Assembly (NCBI GenBank): GCA_015680685.1
Contig: MNCI01008026.1
Span: forward strand, 48,456 to 110,455
Length of the DNA stretch: 62,000 bases
Direction: 5' to 3'
DNA from: Gnetum montanum
Lineage: Eukaryota > Streptophyta > Gnetopsida > Gnetales > Gnetaceae
Shown: piece after piece, positions 12,260-23,469 of the stretch
Layout: every line of letters begins with the position of its first letter
Position numbering within the stretch: the stretch's first letter is position 1
Notes under the pieces: generated by a model
What the model saw: only the letters and a program-made list of their open reading frames with translations
Database searches by the model: none
Told to the model about the DNA's origin: nothing
Program-made: the position numbers and the translations under genes

Positions 12260-13140
12260 CTTAGAGTTGAAAACTCTACCAATCGGCCTAAAATATGCAT
12301 TCTTAAAAAATGGCAAGTCGGTCATACTCAATGCCAAACTTGCTTCTGAGTAGAAAGCAAAATTGTTGAAAGTGGTCAACAAATGGCCAATAGCCTTTAC
12401 TTAGTTATATCCTAAACTCACTAGAATTGATCCATGAATATGCTAACATCACATTTACATTACTTCATCCATGAAGCCAAGGAGGAAACCACAATAATGG
12501 TTGAATCCAAAATTGAAGCAAATCATCAAAGAGGAGATTGAGCAACTCCTTAAGGCAAGGTTCATCTATCCCATTATAGATAGTGAGTGGGTCAATCCAC
12601 TTGTGATAGTGCCAAAGAAAGATGGAAAAGGGCAAGTTTGTATCGAATTTAAGTTAAACATGGCCACATTCAAAGATCATTTTCCATTTCCATTCATTGA
12701 TCAGGTGTTGGATACCATGTTTGGACATTGCTATTATAGTTTTCTGGATGGTTATAGTGACTATAACCATATCTAGATTGCACCAAAGGACCAAGCCAAA
12801 ACAACATTCACAAGTCCCTAGGAAACCTTTGCATATTGCAAGATGCCTTTTGGTCTATGCAATGCTCCTGCCACTTTCTAAGTCTAATCTTGAGCATTTT
12901 TCAGCAACAAATATGTAGTAGAGTGGAAGTCTTCATGGATGACTTCTCCACTTATGGTGCTACATTCAAGTAAGCATTGGAACTCCTTGAGCAAGTTCTA
13001 AGAAGATGTGTGGAAACAAATCTATGACTCAATTGGCAAAAGAGCCATCTCGTGGTCCAAAAAAGCATTGTATTGGGGCACAAAATTTTACAAGAAGGGA
13101 TCAAGGCAGATCCAGAAAAGATAAGGATCATCCAAGGAAT
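12260..13140 (+). pseudogene. Reverse transcriptase of element B (broken)
   Basis: The frame at 12501-12776 is open: LKQIIKEEIEQLLKARFIYP, VNPLVIVPKKDGKGQVCIE and ATFKDHFPFPFIDQVLDT. Stops then replace Gln (NHI-stop-IAP) and Trp (P-stop-ETFAY) before MPFGLCNAPATF. The catalytic FMDDFSTYG is at 12932-12958 in another frame, followed by VLRRCVETNL and LNWQKSHLVVQ. Domain order and wording are Athila-type. Confidence 0.85.
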
Positions 13141-13905
13141 CACCCATCAACCAAAAACCATCAAAGATGTTCAATCATTCCTTGGACACATTGGCTACTA
13201 CTAACGATTCATAGAGAATTTCTTTAAGATCATGAAACTATTGGTTGAGTTAACAAAGAAAGATGCTCCCTTCATCTAGACCAAGGGATGCAAAAATGCA
13301 TTCCAAAGCCTTAAGTAGAAGCTTGTAGAGACTTCAATTCTATAAACACCTAACTAGTATAAACCATTCCATATAATGACAAAGGCATCTAGCTATGCCT
13401 TGGGAGCCATGCTTATGCAGTTGAATGATAAGAAAGGTCCATATTCCATTTGCTATGTAAGTAGAAACATTGTGAGTGCACAAATAAATTACACCACAAT
13501 AGAAAAAGAACTGATGGCGTTGGTGTATGTTTTGAAAACGTTTAGGCACTATGTGCTTGGATATGAAGTGTTTGTGCACATTGAACACAATGCCATCCAC
13601 TTCCTCATGAACAAGCCAATAGTGAGCCCCTGTGTCATACGATGGCTAGTGATCTTACATAAATTTGATCTTATAATCATAGATCGAAGGGGAACTAAGA
13701 ATGTGGTTGCTAATCACTTGTCTTGGTTACGATGGAATAACAAAGAGGAGAAGAGCCTACTCTCTGACCAATTTCCTGATGAACTTCTCTCTGCTACTGC
13801 AATAAATGAACAAATGCTTGCAAAACCAAAATGGTACGATGACATCCTCACTTATCTTTTCACTCAAGAGATGCCACAAGATCTAGACCATAAGAACAAA
13901 CAATA
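13141..13905 (+). pseudogene. RNase H of element B (largely open)
   Basis: 13376-13906 encodes 176 open codons: SYALGAMLMQLNDKKGP, INYTTIEKELMALVYVLKTF, RHYVLGYEVFVHIEHNAIHF and NVVANHLSWLRWNN. It is the longest surviving open piece of B. The usual Asp in the TDH-like motif reads IEHNA here (MDHSA in A). Upstream at 13170-13370, the connection SFLGHIGYY-stop-RFIENF contains stops. Confidence 0.85.
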
Positions 13906-15070
13906 ATTTCTTCATCTAGCTAAGCACTTCATGGAAATCAACAAAAACCTTTATAAGGTGTGTGCTAATAGCTTAGTTCATTGGTGTGTACTTGATGTAG
14001 ATCGATTGCACATTCTCTAGGATTCTCAAGGCCCTTGTGGAGGCCACTATGCTAGGAGATACACGACCATAAAAATCCTAATGGTAGGATACTATTGGTC
14101 CATAATCTTCAGGGATGTCCACCAATTTTTCTAATCCTGTGAACACTATCAATGAGATGGTGGGATGACCACATGAATGGAAGGTTTTCAAAAGTGGATT
14201 TAATCACTAGAACCCTTTAACATATGGGGCATAGATTTCATGGGTCCCATTACACCCATGTCCAACAAGAAGGCATATATAATCATCATTGTTGACTACT
14301 TTACCTAATGGATAGAAGCAATAGTTGTCACTAATTGTACATCATCCACTACTACTTGATTTGTATAACAAAATGTTGCAAAAAGGTTTGGGGTGTTAGG
14401 TGCACTGATTTCTAACAAAGAAACCCATTTTACAGGTGCTACTTTTCAAAAACTCATGCAACACTTGGGGGTTGAACATAAATTAATAACATCCTATCAT
14501 CCCCAAGCCAATGGTCAAATAGAGATGACTAACAAGGAGATCACAAAGATTCTCATAAGAACTATTAGCAAGTATAGGAGAGACTAGAGCACAAAACTCA
14601 ACAATGCCCTTTAGGCCTACCACTCAACATAAAAACTCCCTATTGGCAACTCTTCCTATGAGCTGGTGTACAAAAAACTTCCAACACTCCTAATTTAATC
14701 TAAGCTCCATACACTCAATAGCCTACAACCTGGATCTTGACCTAAGTCTAGCATAAAAAGAAAGATTAATCAACCTTAATGTGCTAGATGAAAATCAATT
14801 GGTAGCCCTATACTTGAATGAAGTGCATAAGGCATTGAACAAACAATGACATGATCCTAGAATATGAAAAGTAAAATTTCAACCAAGAGATAAGGTCCTC
14901 TACTAGAACCCCACACATGTATCTCAACGAACCAAATTCCAAACATTGTGGAAAGGGCCTTATATAATTGATGAAACCTTTCTTTTTAGGGCCATGATCA
15001 TATACAAACCTAAAAGCTCAAATAAAAAGTATTTGGTCAACATCCAATAGATAAAACCTTTCCATGAGCC
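13906..15070 (+). pseudogene. Integrase of element B (broken)
   Basis: The order is GGHYARRYTTIKILMVGYYW (zinc-binding region), GIDFMGPITPMSNKKAY (first Asp kept), ALISNKETHF (second catalytic Asp changed to Asn), and YHPQANGQIEMTNKEI (Glu kept). 14393-14587 is the open core piece. After YELVYKKLPTLLI, a decayed C-terminal region runs to about 15070. Integrase would insert cDNA; this copy is inactive. Confidence 0.85.
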
Positions 15071-16798
15071 AAAGCAACCCAGTGCAACAAATACCTCAAT
15101 GGATGGACAGCCACGCTCAATTTTTCGGGTCTCCTCTTTCCAACTCAATCATGGGAAAGATGGCCATACATGCTAATTATATATGTGGCTCCTCAGTTTT
15201 TCTATTTTTTTACACATTTTTATTTTTTGCAAATTTTTTATTTTACACCTTTTTAATTTTTAAAACTTTTTCCTATTTTACACCATTTTTGTTTTACACC
15301 ATCATTAGTACATTTAAATTTTTCTTGAATATTTTACACTTTCTTATATATTTTACTTTATTTTAGTGTGATTTTATATTTTTTTAATAAACATGCTTTA
15401 TGCCAATAGGAGACAGTGGTGTTGTAGCTATTACTAATGGTAGTATGTGCTTAATGTTTTGTTTACTAATGTCTAGTTTCTATTTTTGAATTTTTGTACT
15501 GATGGCTAAGACATGGTTTCTTTTTCATGGAACAAGTAGTGACTCCATGACATCCACCCATTCACAAATTCTATGGTTTTCCTTATTTTGGAATTTTAAG
15601 GTCCCTTTCATTAAATAAAATTTTAATAAATTTATGACCCTGGCAGTTTCCAAAATTGGGAAGGATTCAAAGGTTTGCATAGGGTGCGACTTCAAGGGAA
15701 TTAAATACTCTTTATACTCTTCTACTCACTTGGGTGCTTGAGTGTTTTCCTAGACTTCTTACTATTCCATGTCAACAATTAACAAGAAGTTGAATAAAGT
15801 CTTTGCATGGTGTGGTTCCCATCCAAAAAGGAAAAAAAAAACAAAAGAAAAAAAAACAAAATAACATTAAAAAAAACATGATGGAAATTCAAAGCACACC
15901 CCTTATACAAATAAATAGGCCATAAGTACTAGTTATGGGACTAAAAAGATGTTACCCATGCTTTAAGGTCCTCTCTAACTAAGGCCCTCTCTGACTTCCT
16001 ACTTCTCTTTTCTTCTTCTTAAGAAATGGTGATTGTTTTATGGGAGTACTCTTGTGTCTCGAGGGGATGGATCGATGTTAGAGTGATGATGTGAAGTCAC
16101 TAAAAGTGATTGGTTTTGGTTTGGACTAAGGGTGGATCTTCTTAGGTCATCTAAACACAAATCCACAAGGGACTTCTTATGACCTCAATTCCGAATTCCA
16201 TTCCACCTTCTCCATCATCCACACATGCTACTTGTAATTCACCTCACTGCTAGTGTCCATGTTCTTGATTCAATGTCTTTATTTGATGTACTTGAATTCT
16301 TTAGTAGAACCTTCTAGGGTTTGGTCCTTAACTTCCATCAACCAGTAATCATCTATGGCACCCATAGACTTCTTAGGTTGAGGTTATGCAAGGGCAAATA
16401 AGGCAAGTGCCTACTATGGGGAGGACCCACTTGCATTTCTCTTGGTTGGGTTGGTTAAGTACCTTATCCATAGACATTTTTGCAAACTAAACCTTTTGTA
16501 CATCCATCTTCCACATTTGACCATGTGCTCCTTTACATAGTTTCTTTAATTCACACATTTTCCATCAATTTATTGAATTTTTGAGCTTTCAAAGACCCTC
16601 TTTAATGATTTCATCATATTCTTGGCTTTCTGGAACTTCATCGATCCCAAATTCATTCAAAAATTCCTTGTATTTTGTAGGATATTCACATTTGAAAATT
16701 TTGTTTACAGACCTCATAAACGAGATCCCATTGATAGAGCCCATGTGTATATGAGGCCTCTTTTGTATACATGGCCCAATTGACATAGCACAAAAATA

Positions 16799-16812
16799 GT
16801 ATAAATATACAT
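16799..16812 (+). promoter_or_regulatory. TATA-like box before the extra ORF of B
   Basis: GTATAAATATACAT lies 445-460 bp upstream of the extra-ORF ATG. TATA-like boxes sit at the equivalent place in D (42814) and A (24080). Conservation of position among diverged copies suggests an internal promoter; no transcript evidence is available. Confidence 0.5.
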
Positions 16813-16952
16813 AACCCTTAGAAATTTTCACATTTTCTCACAAATGCTAAAGGAGTTTTTCAAATTTTCAAAGCCCAAAACCTTCTAGAGCCCATAACTT
16901 CCTAACAGTTTATCCAAATCACTCCATTCTTTCAACCCTACAACTCCCAAAG

Positions 16953-17256
16953 GTAAGCTCTTAGTTGTGGTGACCATAAATGTGTCATTTTTGATAGAAA
17001 ATATTTCACCATTTTTCTAACTCCCACAAAGGTTTAACTAATAAATCAACATTTAAACACCAAATTATAGAAGTTAAACTCTTCCAACAAGCTCTAGTGA
17101 CACTTATAATGAAAATTAATTAATAAAATAAGGATAAAATAATCAATCTACCATGATCCAACCATAGCCAATTATAACTAACTGATGAGATAAGGTATTC
17201 AAATATTCAGTGTTACACATTATATCTAGTAATTCATAGATATGTTGTAACTATAG
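16953..17256 (+). other. Putative leader intron before the extra ORF of B
   Basis: The donor-like AAAG/GTAAGC is at 16953. The acceptor-like ACTATAG ends at 17256, directly against the ATG. The interval is 304 bp and AT-rich. D has the same layout (301 bp) and A has 382 bp. Position, GTRAG donors and AG-ATG junctions are shared; splicing itself is inferred. Confidence 0.5.
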
Positions 17257-17551
17257 ATGTCATCAAAAGGCAAACATACATAGGAAGGAGGACCATCTCA
17301 ACCAGGGTTGAAACATCCAAGAATCGGAAGGGGCCAAGAACAAGCCCAGGAAGAACCACTTGAAACCCACACCATGGGACCTCTTAGGGAAGAGGCAGAA
17401 GTGGAATCCATTCATTAGATTCCAAAACTAGTAGTAGCAATAGAACGTTCCCACTAGGATGAGGCATTAGCTTAGCAAGAAAACCTTGAGGTAACCTTAA
17501 AAAAAGCCTTCTTGAATAACATCAAATCAATGAAGGTCCAAAAAATAGTGC
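17257..17551 (+). pseudogene. Extra 3' ORF of element B, N-terminal fragment
   Basis: Begins MSSKGKHT and continues with a Gln/Glu/Pro-rich stretch (RGQEQAQEEPLETH, then MGPLREEAEVES). It aligns with the start of the extra ORF of D (ETHATGPLRKKPKVKS). Four stops are seen. It is cut at 17551 by the junction with element C. The position, between integrase and the lost 3' LTR, is that of the env-like gene of Athila elements. No known domain was recognised. Confidence 0.6.
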
Positions 17552-17654
17552 TTGGCTTGTTCATGAGGAACTGGATTGCACTATAGGATTACTAGCCATC
17601 GTATAATACGAGGGATAATCATTGGCTTGTTCATGAGGAACTGGATTGCACTAT
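17552..17654. repeat. 33-bp perfect direct repeat at the B/C junction
   Basis: The same 33 bases (starting TTGGCTTGTTCATGAGG and ending GCACTAT) occur at 17552-17584 and 17622-17654. The second copy is the native RNase H sequence of element C. The first sits at the breakpoint between B and C, so it looks like templated filler copied from C during repair of a deletion. Confidence 0.8.
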
Positions 17655-18050
17655 GATCTGTATGGATGAACACTTTGTAACCTAACACATAGTGCCTAAA
17701 CTTATCTAGTGCAAACACTACAGCCATTAATTCTTTCTTTGTATTTGTGTAGTTACGTTGTGCACCGGCGATACTTCTACTTGCACAGTGGATATAGTAA
17801 GGACGTTTTTGGTCATCTAACTATGTAAGTACGGCTCCTAAAGCATAATTGGACACATTATTCATTATGTGGAATGGTCTGGACTAGTCAGGAGCTTGTA
17901 GAATGTGAGTTTTTACAAGCTTTTGTTTTAGAGTTTGGAATGCTCGTTCACATTCCCTGGTCCACTCAAAAGATACGTCTTTCTTTGTTAGCTCTACCAA
18001 CAGTTTGGCAACCTTGGAGAAGTTCTCAATAAACCTCCTATAGTGGCCAA
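17585..18050 (-). pseudogene. RNase H of element C, truncated
   Basis: On the minus strand the frame reads SRPFHIMNNVSNYALGAVLT, a decayed RNYTNTKKELMAVVFALDKF, then RHYVLGYKVFIHTDHSAIQF. The TDHSA motif with the RNase H Asp is intact. It ends at the B/C junction. A few stops are present, mostly at positions that are Gln in relatives. Confidence 0.8.
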
Positions 18051-18990
18051 TGTGTCCAAGGAATGATTGAATGTCTTTGACCATAAATTTATCTGGGTCT
18101 ACCTCTATTCCTGCATGTGAAACCTTATGCCAAAGTACTACGCCTTCTTGGACCATTAAATGACTTTTTTGCCAGTTGATCCTTAAGTTGGTTTCTACGC
18201 ATCTTTTCAGCACTTGCTCTAATCAGTCCAGGGCTTGATCAAAACTTGTTCCATAGGTGGAGAAGTCATCCATAAAGACTTCCACTTCGTTCCCTATCTT
18301 CTGTTGGAATATACTTAGAACTAGGCGTTGAAATGTGGCAGGAGCATTACACAAGCCAAACAGCATTTGTTTATACACCAACGTTCCCCAAGGACTGGTG
18401 AACATTGTCTTGGCTTGGTCTTCTAGGGCTATCTGTATTTGGTTGTATCCACTATAGCCATCCAAAAAACTGTAATAGCGATGCCCTGCTATGGTGTTTA
18501 AGACTTGGTCAATGAATGACAATGAAAAGTGATCCTTAAATGTTGCCACGTTCAGCAGCCTAAAATCTATGCACACCCTCCATTTGCCCCCCTTTTTAGG
18601 CACGATCACCAGAGGGCTGACCCATTCGCTATCAGCAATGGGATATATGAACCCAGCCTTAAGAAGTCGTTCTATTTCTTCTTTTAATACTTACTTCAAT
18701 TTTGGGTTTAATCGCCTCTGCAGTTGTTTTCAAGGTTTCATGGAGGGGTCAATGTAAATCCTATGTTGGCATATCCTAGGATCTATTCTAGTTAATTCAG
18801 GATATGACCAAGCAAAGGCTTTTGACCACTTGTTTATTACTTCCAGAAATCTTCCTTTTTGTTTGGAAGCAAGTCTTGTGTTGATGATTACCAATTTTTC
18901 ATTTTCAAGGGTCATATATTCCAGACCGATGGGCAATGGTTTCAATTCTAGGGGCTCTTGTTTGAATTTTTCAGGGATTTCCAACTTCCC
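18051..18990 (-). pseudogene. Reverse transcriptase of element C (nearly open)
   Basis: Three open stretches (18984-18730, 18609-18223, 18213-17884) follow each other with single stops between them. Motifs in order: LTRIDPRICQHRIYIDPSMK, SEWVSPLVIVPKKGGKWRVC, ATFKDHFSLSFIDQVLNTIA, FLDGYSGYNQI, FGLCNAPATFQRLVLSIFQQ and catalytic FMDDFSTYG at 18251-18277. VLKRCVETNL and NWQKSHLMVQEGVVL follow. The wording is closest to the Athila lineage. The downstream connection domain SFLGHIGHYRRFIENFSK leads into RNase H. Confidence 0.9.
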
Positions 18991-19219
18991 CCAATTGATG
19001 TTTTCGAGGTTAAGGTTTGGAAGTTGGCAACGGACTTACTCTAGTGCATCTATGCTTTTAATATAAGCGCAAGTTATTCCCTCAGTTAGTTCCATGCACA
19101 TTAGTGAGTTGCTCTGTTGATCAGCTATCAGCCACTGGGTGTCTTCTTGTCATGTGGCTGCTAAATATAGGCACTTTTGTATGTTAATGTCTTGTGCACA
19201 TCGGTTGCATGCAGGCAAT

Positions 19220-19720
19220 GCTAAACTTTGCACAACCCATGATCTCTACATGCAGTTGCACCCTGTATCACTGTATGCGATGCATGGAACCTTCTTCTTC
19301 TCAATCTTTCCAAAGTGTTCTCCTTAGATATTTCCAGGGAAAGATCGAGAATTCCTAGGCGTGCATCTATAGTACTTAACCATGCCCTTCCCATTATTAT
19401 TGAGAAGTCCCCTTTACTGTTATTCACTTGTATCACTAGGAAATTAGCTAGGTATGACCACCCACACATAGTGGTGATGATGTCCTCCACCAGTCCCAAG
19501 GGAACAGTGATGGACTAGTCGACCAGCTCTAGGCGAATATTGCTCTTCTTTAATGAAGGCAAGTTTCAGGCTTTGTACATTTCTTGTGATATTAAGTTGA
19601 CTCCAGAACCTAAGTCCAAAAGAGCTTTGCATGGCTCATTCCCAACTATTTGGAGATAGATTAGAGGGCTTCCAGGATTAGAGAATTTCCTAGGAAGGTG
19701 GCCAACCTTGATCCAGTCAG
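19220..19720 (-). pseudogene. Aspartic protease of element C (broken)
   Basis: In order: NEPCKALLDLGSGVNLIS with the catalytic D-L-G-S-G, LPSLKKSNIRLELVD, then VEDIITTMCGWSYL and IIMGRAWLSTIDARLGI (open over 19221-19499). One stop and a frame change separate the active site from the flap region. This is the only Athila-like copy here that keeps a plausible D-x-G active site. Confidence 0.8.
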
Positions 19721-19881
19721 TTACGACATGTGTTAACATAACTGTATGCGTTGAGCTTGCTGTTTAGTTCGAAGGGAGCTTTGAAGCCTTGTTTGATGGG
19801 GAGGCATTCAGAGGTTCAACCGCTTGTGGTTATAAGGGCTTAGTTGGATTGTTGGTTCTGAAGGAAGATCTTTTCTTCATA

Positions 19882-20621
19882 NNNNNNNNNNNNNNNNNNN
19901 NNNNNNNNNNNNNNNNNNNNNNNNNNNNNNNNNNNNNNNNNNNNNNNNNNNNNNNNNNNNNNNNNNNNNNNNNNNNNNNNNNNNNNNNNNNNNNNNNNNN
20001 NNNNNNNNNNNNNNNNNNNNNNNNNNNNNNNNNNNNNNNNNNNNNNNNNNNNNNNNNNNNNNNNNNNNNNNNNNNNNNNNNNNNNNNNNNNNNNNNNNNN
20101 NNNNNNNNNNNNNNNNNNNNNNNNNNNNNNNNNNNNNNNNNNNNNNNNNNNNNNNNNNNNNNNNNNNNNNNNNNNNNNNNNNNNNNNNNNNNNNNNNNNN
20201 NNNNNNNNNNNNNNNNNNNNNNNNNNNNNNNNNNNNNNNNNNNNNNNNNNNNNNNNNNNNNNNNNNNNNNNNNNNNNNNNNNNNNNNNNNNNNNNNNNNN
20301 NNNNNNNNNNNNNNNNNNNNNNNNNNNNNNNNNNNNNNNNNNNNNNNNNNNNNNNNNNNNNNNNNNNNNNNNNNNNNNNNNNNNNNNNNNNNNNNNNNNN
20401 NNNNNNNNNNNNNNNNNNNNNNNNNNNNNNNNNNNNNNNNNNNNNNNNNNNNNNNNNNNNNNNNNNNNNNNNNNNNNNNNNNNNNNNNNNNNNNNNNNNN
20501 NNNNNNNNNNNNNNNNNNNNNNNNNNNNNNNNNNNNNNNNNNNNNNNNNNNNNNNNNNNNNNNNNNNNNNNNNNNNNNNNNNNNNNNNNNNNNNNNNNNN
20601 NNNNNNNNNNNNNNNNNNNNN
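19882..20621. other. Assembly gap (740 N)
   Basis: All bases are N. It falls between the gag knuckle region and the protease of element C, so the gag-protease linker is unseen. Apparent long ORFs across it are artefacts. Confidence 0.99.
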
Positions 20622-22516
20622 TAGATGTGAGATCACTGGGCAACATCCCTTAGGATGGTCGTATTGGCATATCTCGCATCCACCATCATTGTTCATGTTT
20701 GAATCCACAACCTCTTCTGTGATGGCCATTTTTCCCTTACCCTTGCTACGTGCATTTTCCACTTCTCTCTTTTTTTTTGTCATGGTCACTACCTCGCTCC
20801 CAAGACTCCTCTACAATTTTTAGAACAGTTTCAAATTTACTATCTAGGAAGTCCCACATTTGGTCTACCTTTGCCGATACTTCTGTTGTTAGCTTTTGAA
20901 GAGGCAAAGTTTTCCTATTCACCATCTCTTCGAGTGGTGACTCTTCTTCCTCCTCACAAAATCTCACTCCCCCTTTTCGGAGGGAAGGATCTCAATTATA
21001 TTCCTCTGCACTTTCTCTCTTTCATAGCTCACCTTCTTCTTTGGCTACTTGCTCTAGCAATCTATGAATTTGATGATACCTAAGCTCTGATAACCTTCCT
21101 TGGGCATACGTCCCAAGGGTTCTTCTTGTTTTATGCCTAAGTCCATCAATGAGATGGTGTAGTTGATCCCACCATGAATAACCATGGCCAGGGCAATGAT
21201 GTAACGGTGCGTAATAGCGGCCCATGGAAGCATCCAAGGGTTCATGATTTCCTTGCTTCCATCCTTGGATTTTCTTCCACAGGTTAGACACTCAGGAGTA
21301 CATTTGGTACTTATCATTGAACAGTTCTAACATTGTACTCCACCTCTGAATGGATTCTGGTTCTAAGGACCAGTACCAGCTTTCAGCTTCTTTCACTAGT
21401 GTCCTTGGGAACAACTTTAGTTTTTTCCATTCATTTTCTATGTTTTGCAAGGCACATGCATCGTAGTATGCTTGTAAATGATTTTGAGGATCAGTGTTGT
21501 ATCCCCCTTCAAATCGTGGGATGTTGTTCATGTCTAACCTCTTGATCCTACTATCCTTTTGGTGCCTTGTTGGAACTCTTACAGTCTTTGTTATATCTAG
21601 CATGCTTCTAGTTGTGAGTAGGGGGTTCTTCGTGATCATCTCATTCATAGTGTATATGGTGTCTACATTGTTCCCTACTCTCCCTTCTTCTATGTCTTGA
21701 TTCCTTAGAGTGCCCTTGTCCTTGTTCTTGACTGTCTTGTCGATGTTTTTCACTTTGTTTTCCTTTATCTTCATGATTGGTTTCCCTATGACTGCATCCA
21801 GACACTGAAGGAGAGGATGAAGGTGACAATGAAGGTGAAGAAGAAGGAGAACCATTGCCATGATGAGGTTTTCTACCTTCTCTTTGGTGGTCTTAGCCTC
21901 AATCGTTATCATGATCAGAACGTTTGTCCTTATCGTGTGTTTGTGTTCCTTTGTTGAACACTTCGTGTTCATGGGTATCAGAACCAGGGTTGTGAATAGT
22001 GGAGTGGAGGTTCTAATACACTACCTCTTGACCATTGTCAGGAGGAAGAACATCATTTTGTGGGGAACCTATTGAAGCAGGTTCACCATCCTCAATTTCG
22101 CTCAAAACATGCGGAGTGTCATGGGGCCATTTACCCTTCAAGGATGTGTGGTATCTTTCCTGCCACAAGTCCCTTTGACATTGCACTTCTGTGGGATGAT
22201 AGTCCCTTGTGTCATGATCACATGCAATGTATTCTACATATAAAAGTGGCATGCCTATTCATGTGAGAGGATGAAGGAGCATGTTGGGGACTGATCGGTC
22301 TAGAGGCAACACTATGTTACCCTCCAAGTCTCTCCAACGCAATTGTTCATCTTGGTGGAGAACAAAGGTGAAATCAGGTACATGCTCATCGGGATGAGTA
22401 TATTCCACACAAAACTATTAAGGAATTGGTGGATCTTGGTTACATGTATTATGTCGTTGACTTCCTCTTATGTTAGTCCTAGGCGATGAAGTGCTCTTAT
22501 GTGAAAGAGAAGACAT
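20622..22516 (-). pseudogene. gag: gag of element C (broken)
   Basis: The likely start is the ATG at 22516 (MSSLSHKSTSSPRTN), about 130 bp after the PBS. Then come EYTHPDEHVPDFTFVLHQDE and LRWRDLEGN; the frame at 22252-22013 follows. A Lys/Asp-rich linker leads to the core, open over 21972-21292: RLDMNNIPRFEGGYNTDPQ, EWKKLKLFPRTL and FNDKYQMYS. Then LHHLIDGLR, VDQMWDFLDSKFE and, next to the gap, CEICQYDHPKGCCPV, a C-x2-C-x3-H-x3-C knuckle-like motif. Several stops and frame changes remain. Confidence 0.85.
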
Positions 22517-22642
22517 CTTGTCTTGTTCGGTGTGCAATGTACCATTGTCTTGTCTTTCTTTTAATTAACCCTAAGGGTTTGTTCTAATGTTCCAATGATA
22601 TGAATGATTTCTTATGTTCTACGCAGTGCAGAAACAACTAAG

Positions 22643-22660
22643 TCCCTGGCAATGGCGCCA
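22643..22660 (-). other. Primer-binding site of element C
   Basis: On the minus strand it reads TGGCGCCATTGCCAGGGA, one base after the LTR. It differs at two positions from the tRNA-Asp complement TGGCGCCGTTGCCGGGGA, the PBS type known for Athila. Confidence 0.85.
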
Positions 22661-22661
22661 A

Positions 22662-23469
22662 TGATGAGTGGCGAGGTACCCCTACATTCAACCATATGAA
22701 TACGAGCGTTTCACACATGATCCAATCGAACTCCAAGGACTAAGTGCTTACGCGCCTTAATGGAACACTCAGGGTTAATCAATCATTGTCTTCCCAAACT
22801 TACTTGTATTGTCATGGTTGTATGGTTAAGTAAGCTTGAGGTATATGATTTTTATAGCTTTTTGTCTTTTTATGTCTTCTGCTAATAAAGGAAAGGGAAG
22901 GAGAACTAAGTGGTTAACTTACATTAACTATTCATTAACTAGTTTCTAAATGTTCCTAATACTAGTATCTATTCCCACTTTCCGTACACATCCTGAACTA
23001 GTGAAACACTACTGGGATTACCAAACACTAATCATTACTGGGTTACCAAGCGCTACATGCATGCTCGAAGCTGTCGTACTGAGTGTATTTAACTAAGGGG
23101 GTTGAAGGTTAAGAAAGATATCAATTAACTAGGAAAGCATTAAACAATAATTAATTACTAATTAGCTTAATCTATATGTTGTAAGGTTTATCATAAAGTT
23201 TGTCTTTATTGCTGTACACAAAATTGTGCTTAGGTACAAATTGCTCGAATAAAGATCTGTTCACTCTATGACTCCTATTGTGGGCACATAGAAATAATTC
23301 TAACTCTGGAATAACGAAACTGCAAGAATCTAGCTAAGGATCTAAGTCTAACTCCATTGGAACAAAGGGTGCCATCTCTTATTTATAGAAGATGAGGCAG
23401 GACGCGATATCGCGTATGTGATATAGCGTGGCAGATGTGATATCACGTACACGATATCACAGCTCATCA
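22662..23469 (-). repeat. 5' LTR of element C
   Basis: In element orientation it starts TGATGAGCTGTG (23469) and ends CACTCATCA (22662). U3 begins with three GATATC-centred palindromes, including CGCGATATCGCG at 23403-23414 and GTGATATCAC at 23437-23446. The TATA box (CTATAAAT) is at 23398-23391. The R/U5 core with AATAAAGACAAAC is shared with the other LTRs. The fragment at 1-275 belongs to the same family. Confidence 0.85.

Larger units (their letters stand above)
15071..17256 (+). other. Post-pol spacer and leader of element B
   Basis: This non-coding stretch is homologous to D (about 41200-43269) and A (23470-24641). Conserved landmarks are GATGTTACCCATGCTTTAAGG near 15940, TATGGGGAGGACCCACTTGCAT near 16416 and CCTTCTAGAGCCCATAACTT near 16880. 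It ends at the extra-ORF ATG at 17257. T-rich and A-rich runs occur at 15190-15390 and 15830-15870. Confidence 0.65.
7746..17551 (+). mobile_element. Element B: Athila-like element, 3' part deleted
   Basis: B begins with an LTR at 7746 inside the integrase of A. It continues through PBS, gag, PR, RT, RNase H, IN, the post-pol spacer and the first ~300 bp of the extra ORF, then stops at 17551 against minus-strand element C. The remainder of the extra ORF, polypurine tract and 3' LTR are not in the window. The 5 bp before B are CCTAC; its 3' target duplication cannot be tested because that end is gone. Confidence 0.8.
17585..23469 (-). mobile_element. Element C: Athila-like element, 3' part deleted
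   Basis: It reads right to left: LTR (23469-22662), PBS, gag, an assembly gap, PR, RT and part of RNase H. It then stops within RNase H after IIRWLVIL at about 17585; the rest of RNase H, integrase, extra ORF and 3' LTR are absent. The RT stretches stay open longer than in A, B or D, suggesting a younger insertion. Right of the LTR, the sequence resumes as the spacer of element A. Confidence 0.85.

Noticed and set aside
19789-20823. Long open frames on both strands
   Set aside because: They exist only because the 740-base N run contains no stop codons; flanking sequence belongs to gag and protease of element C.
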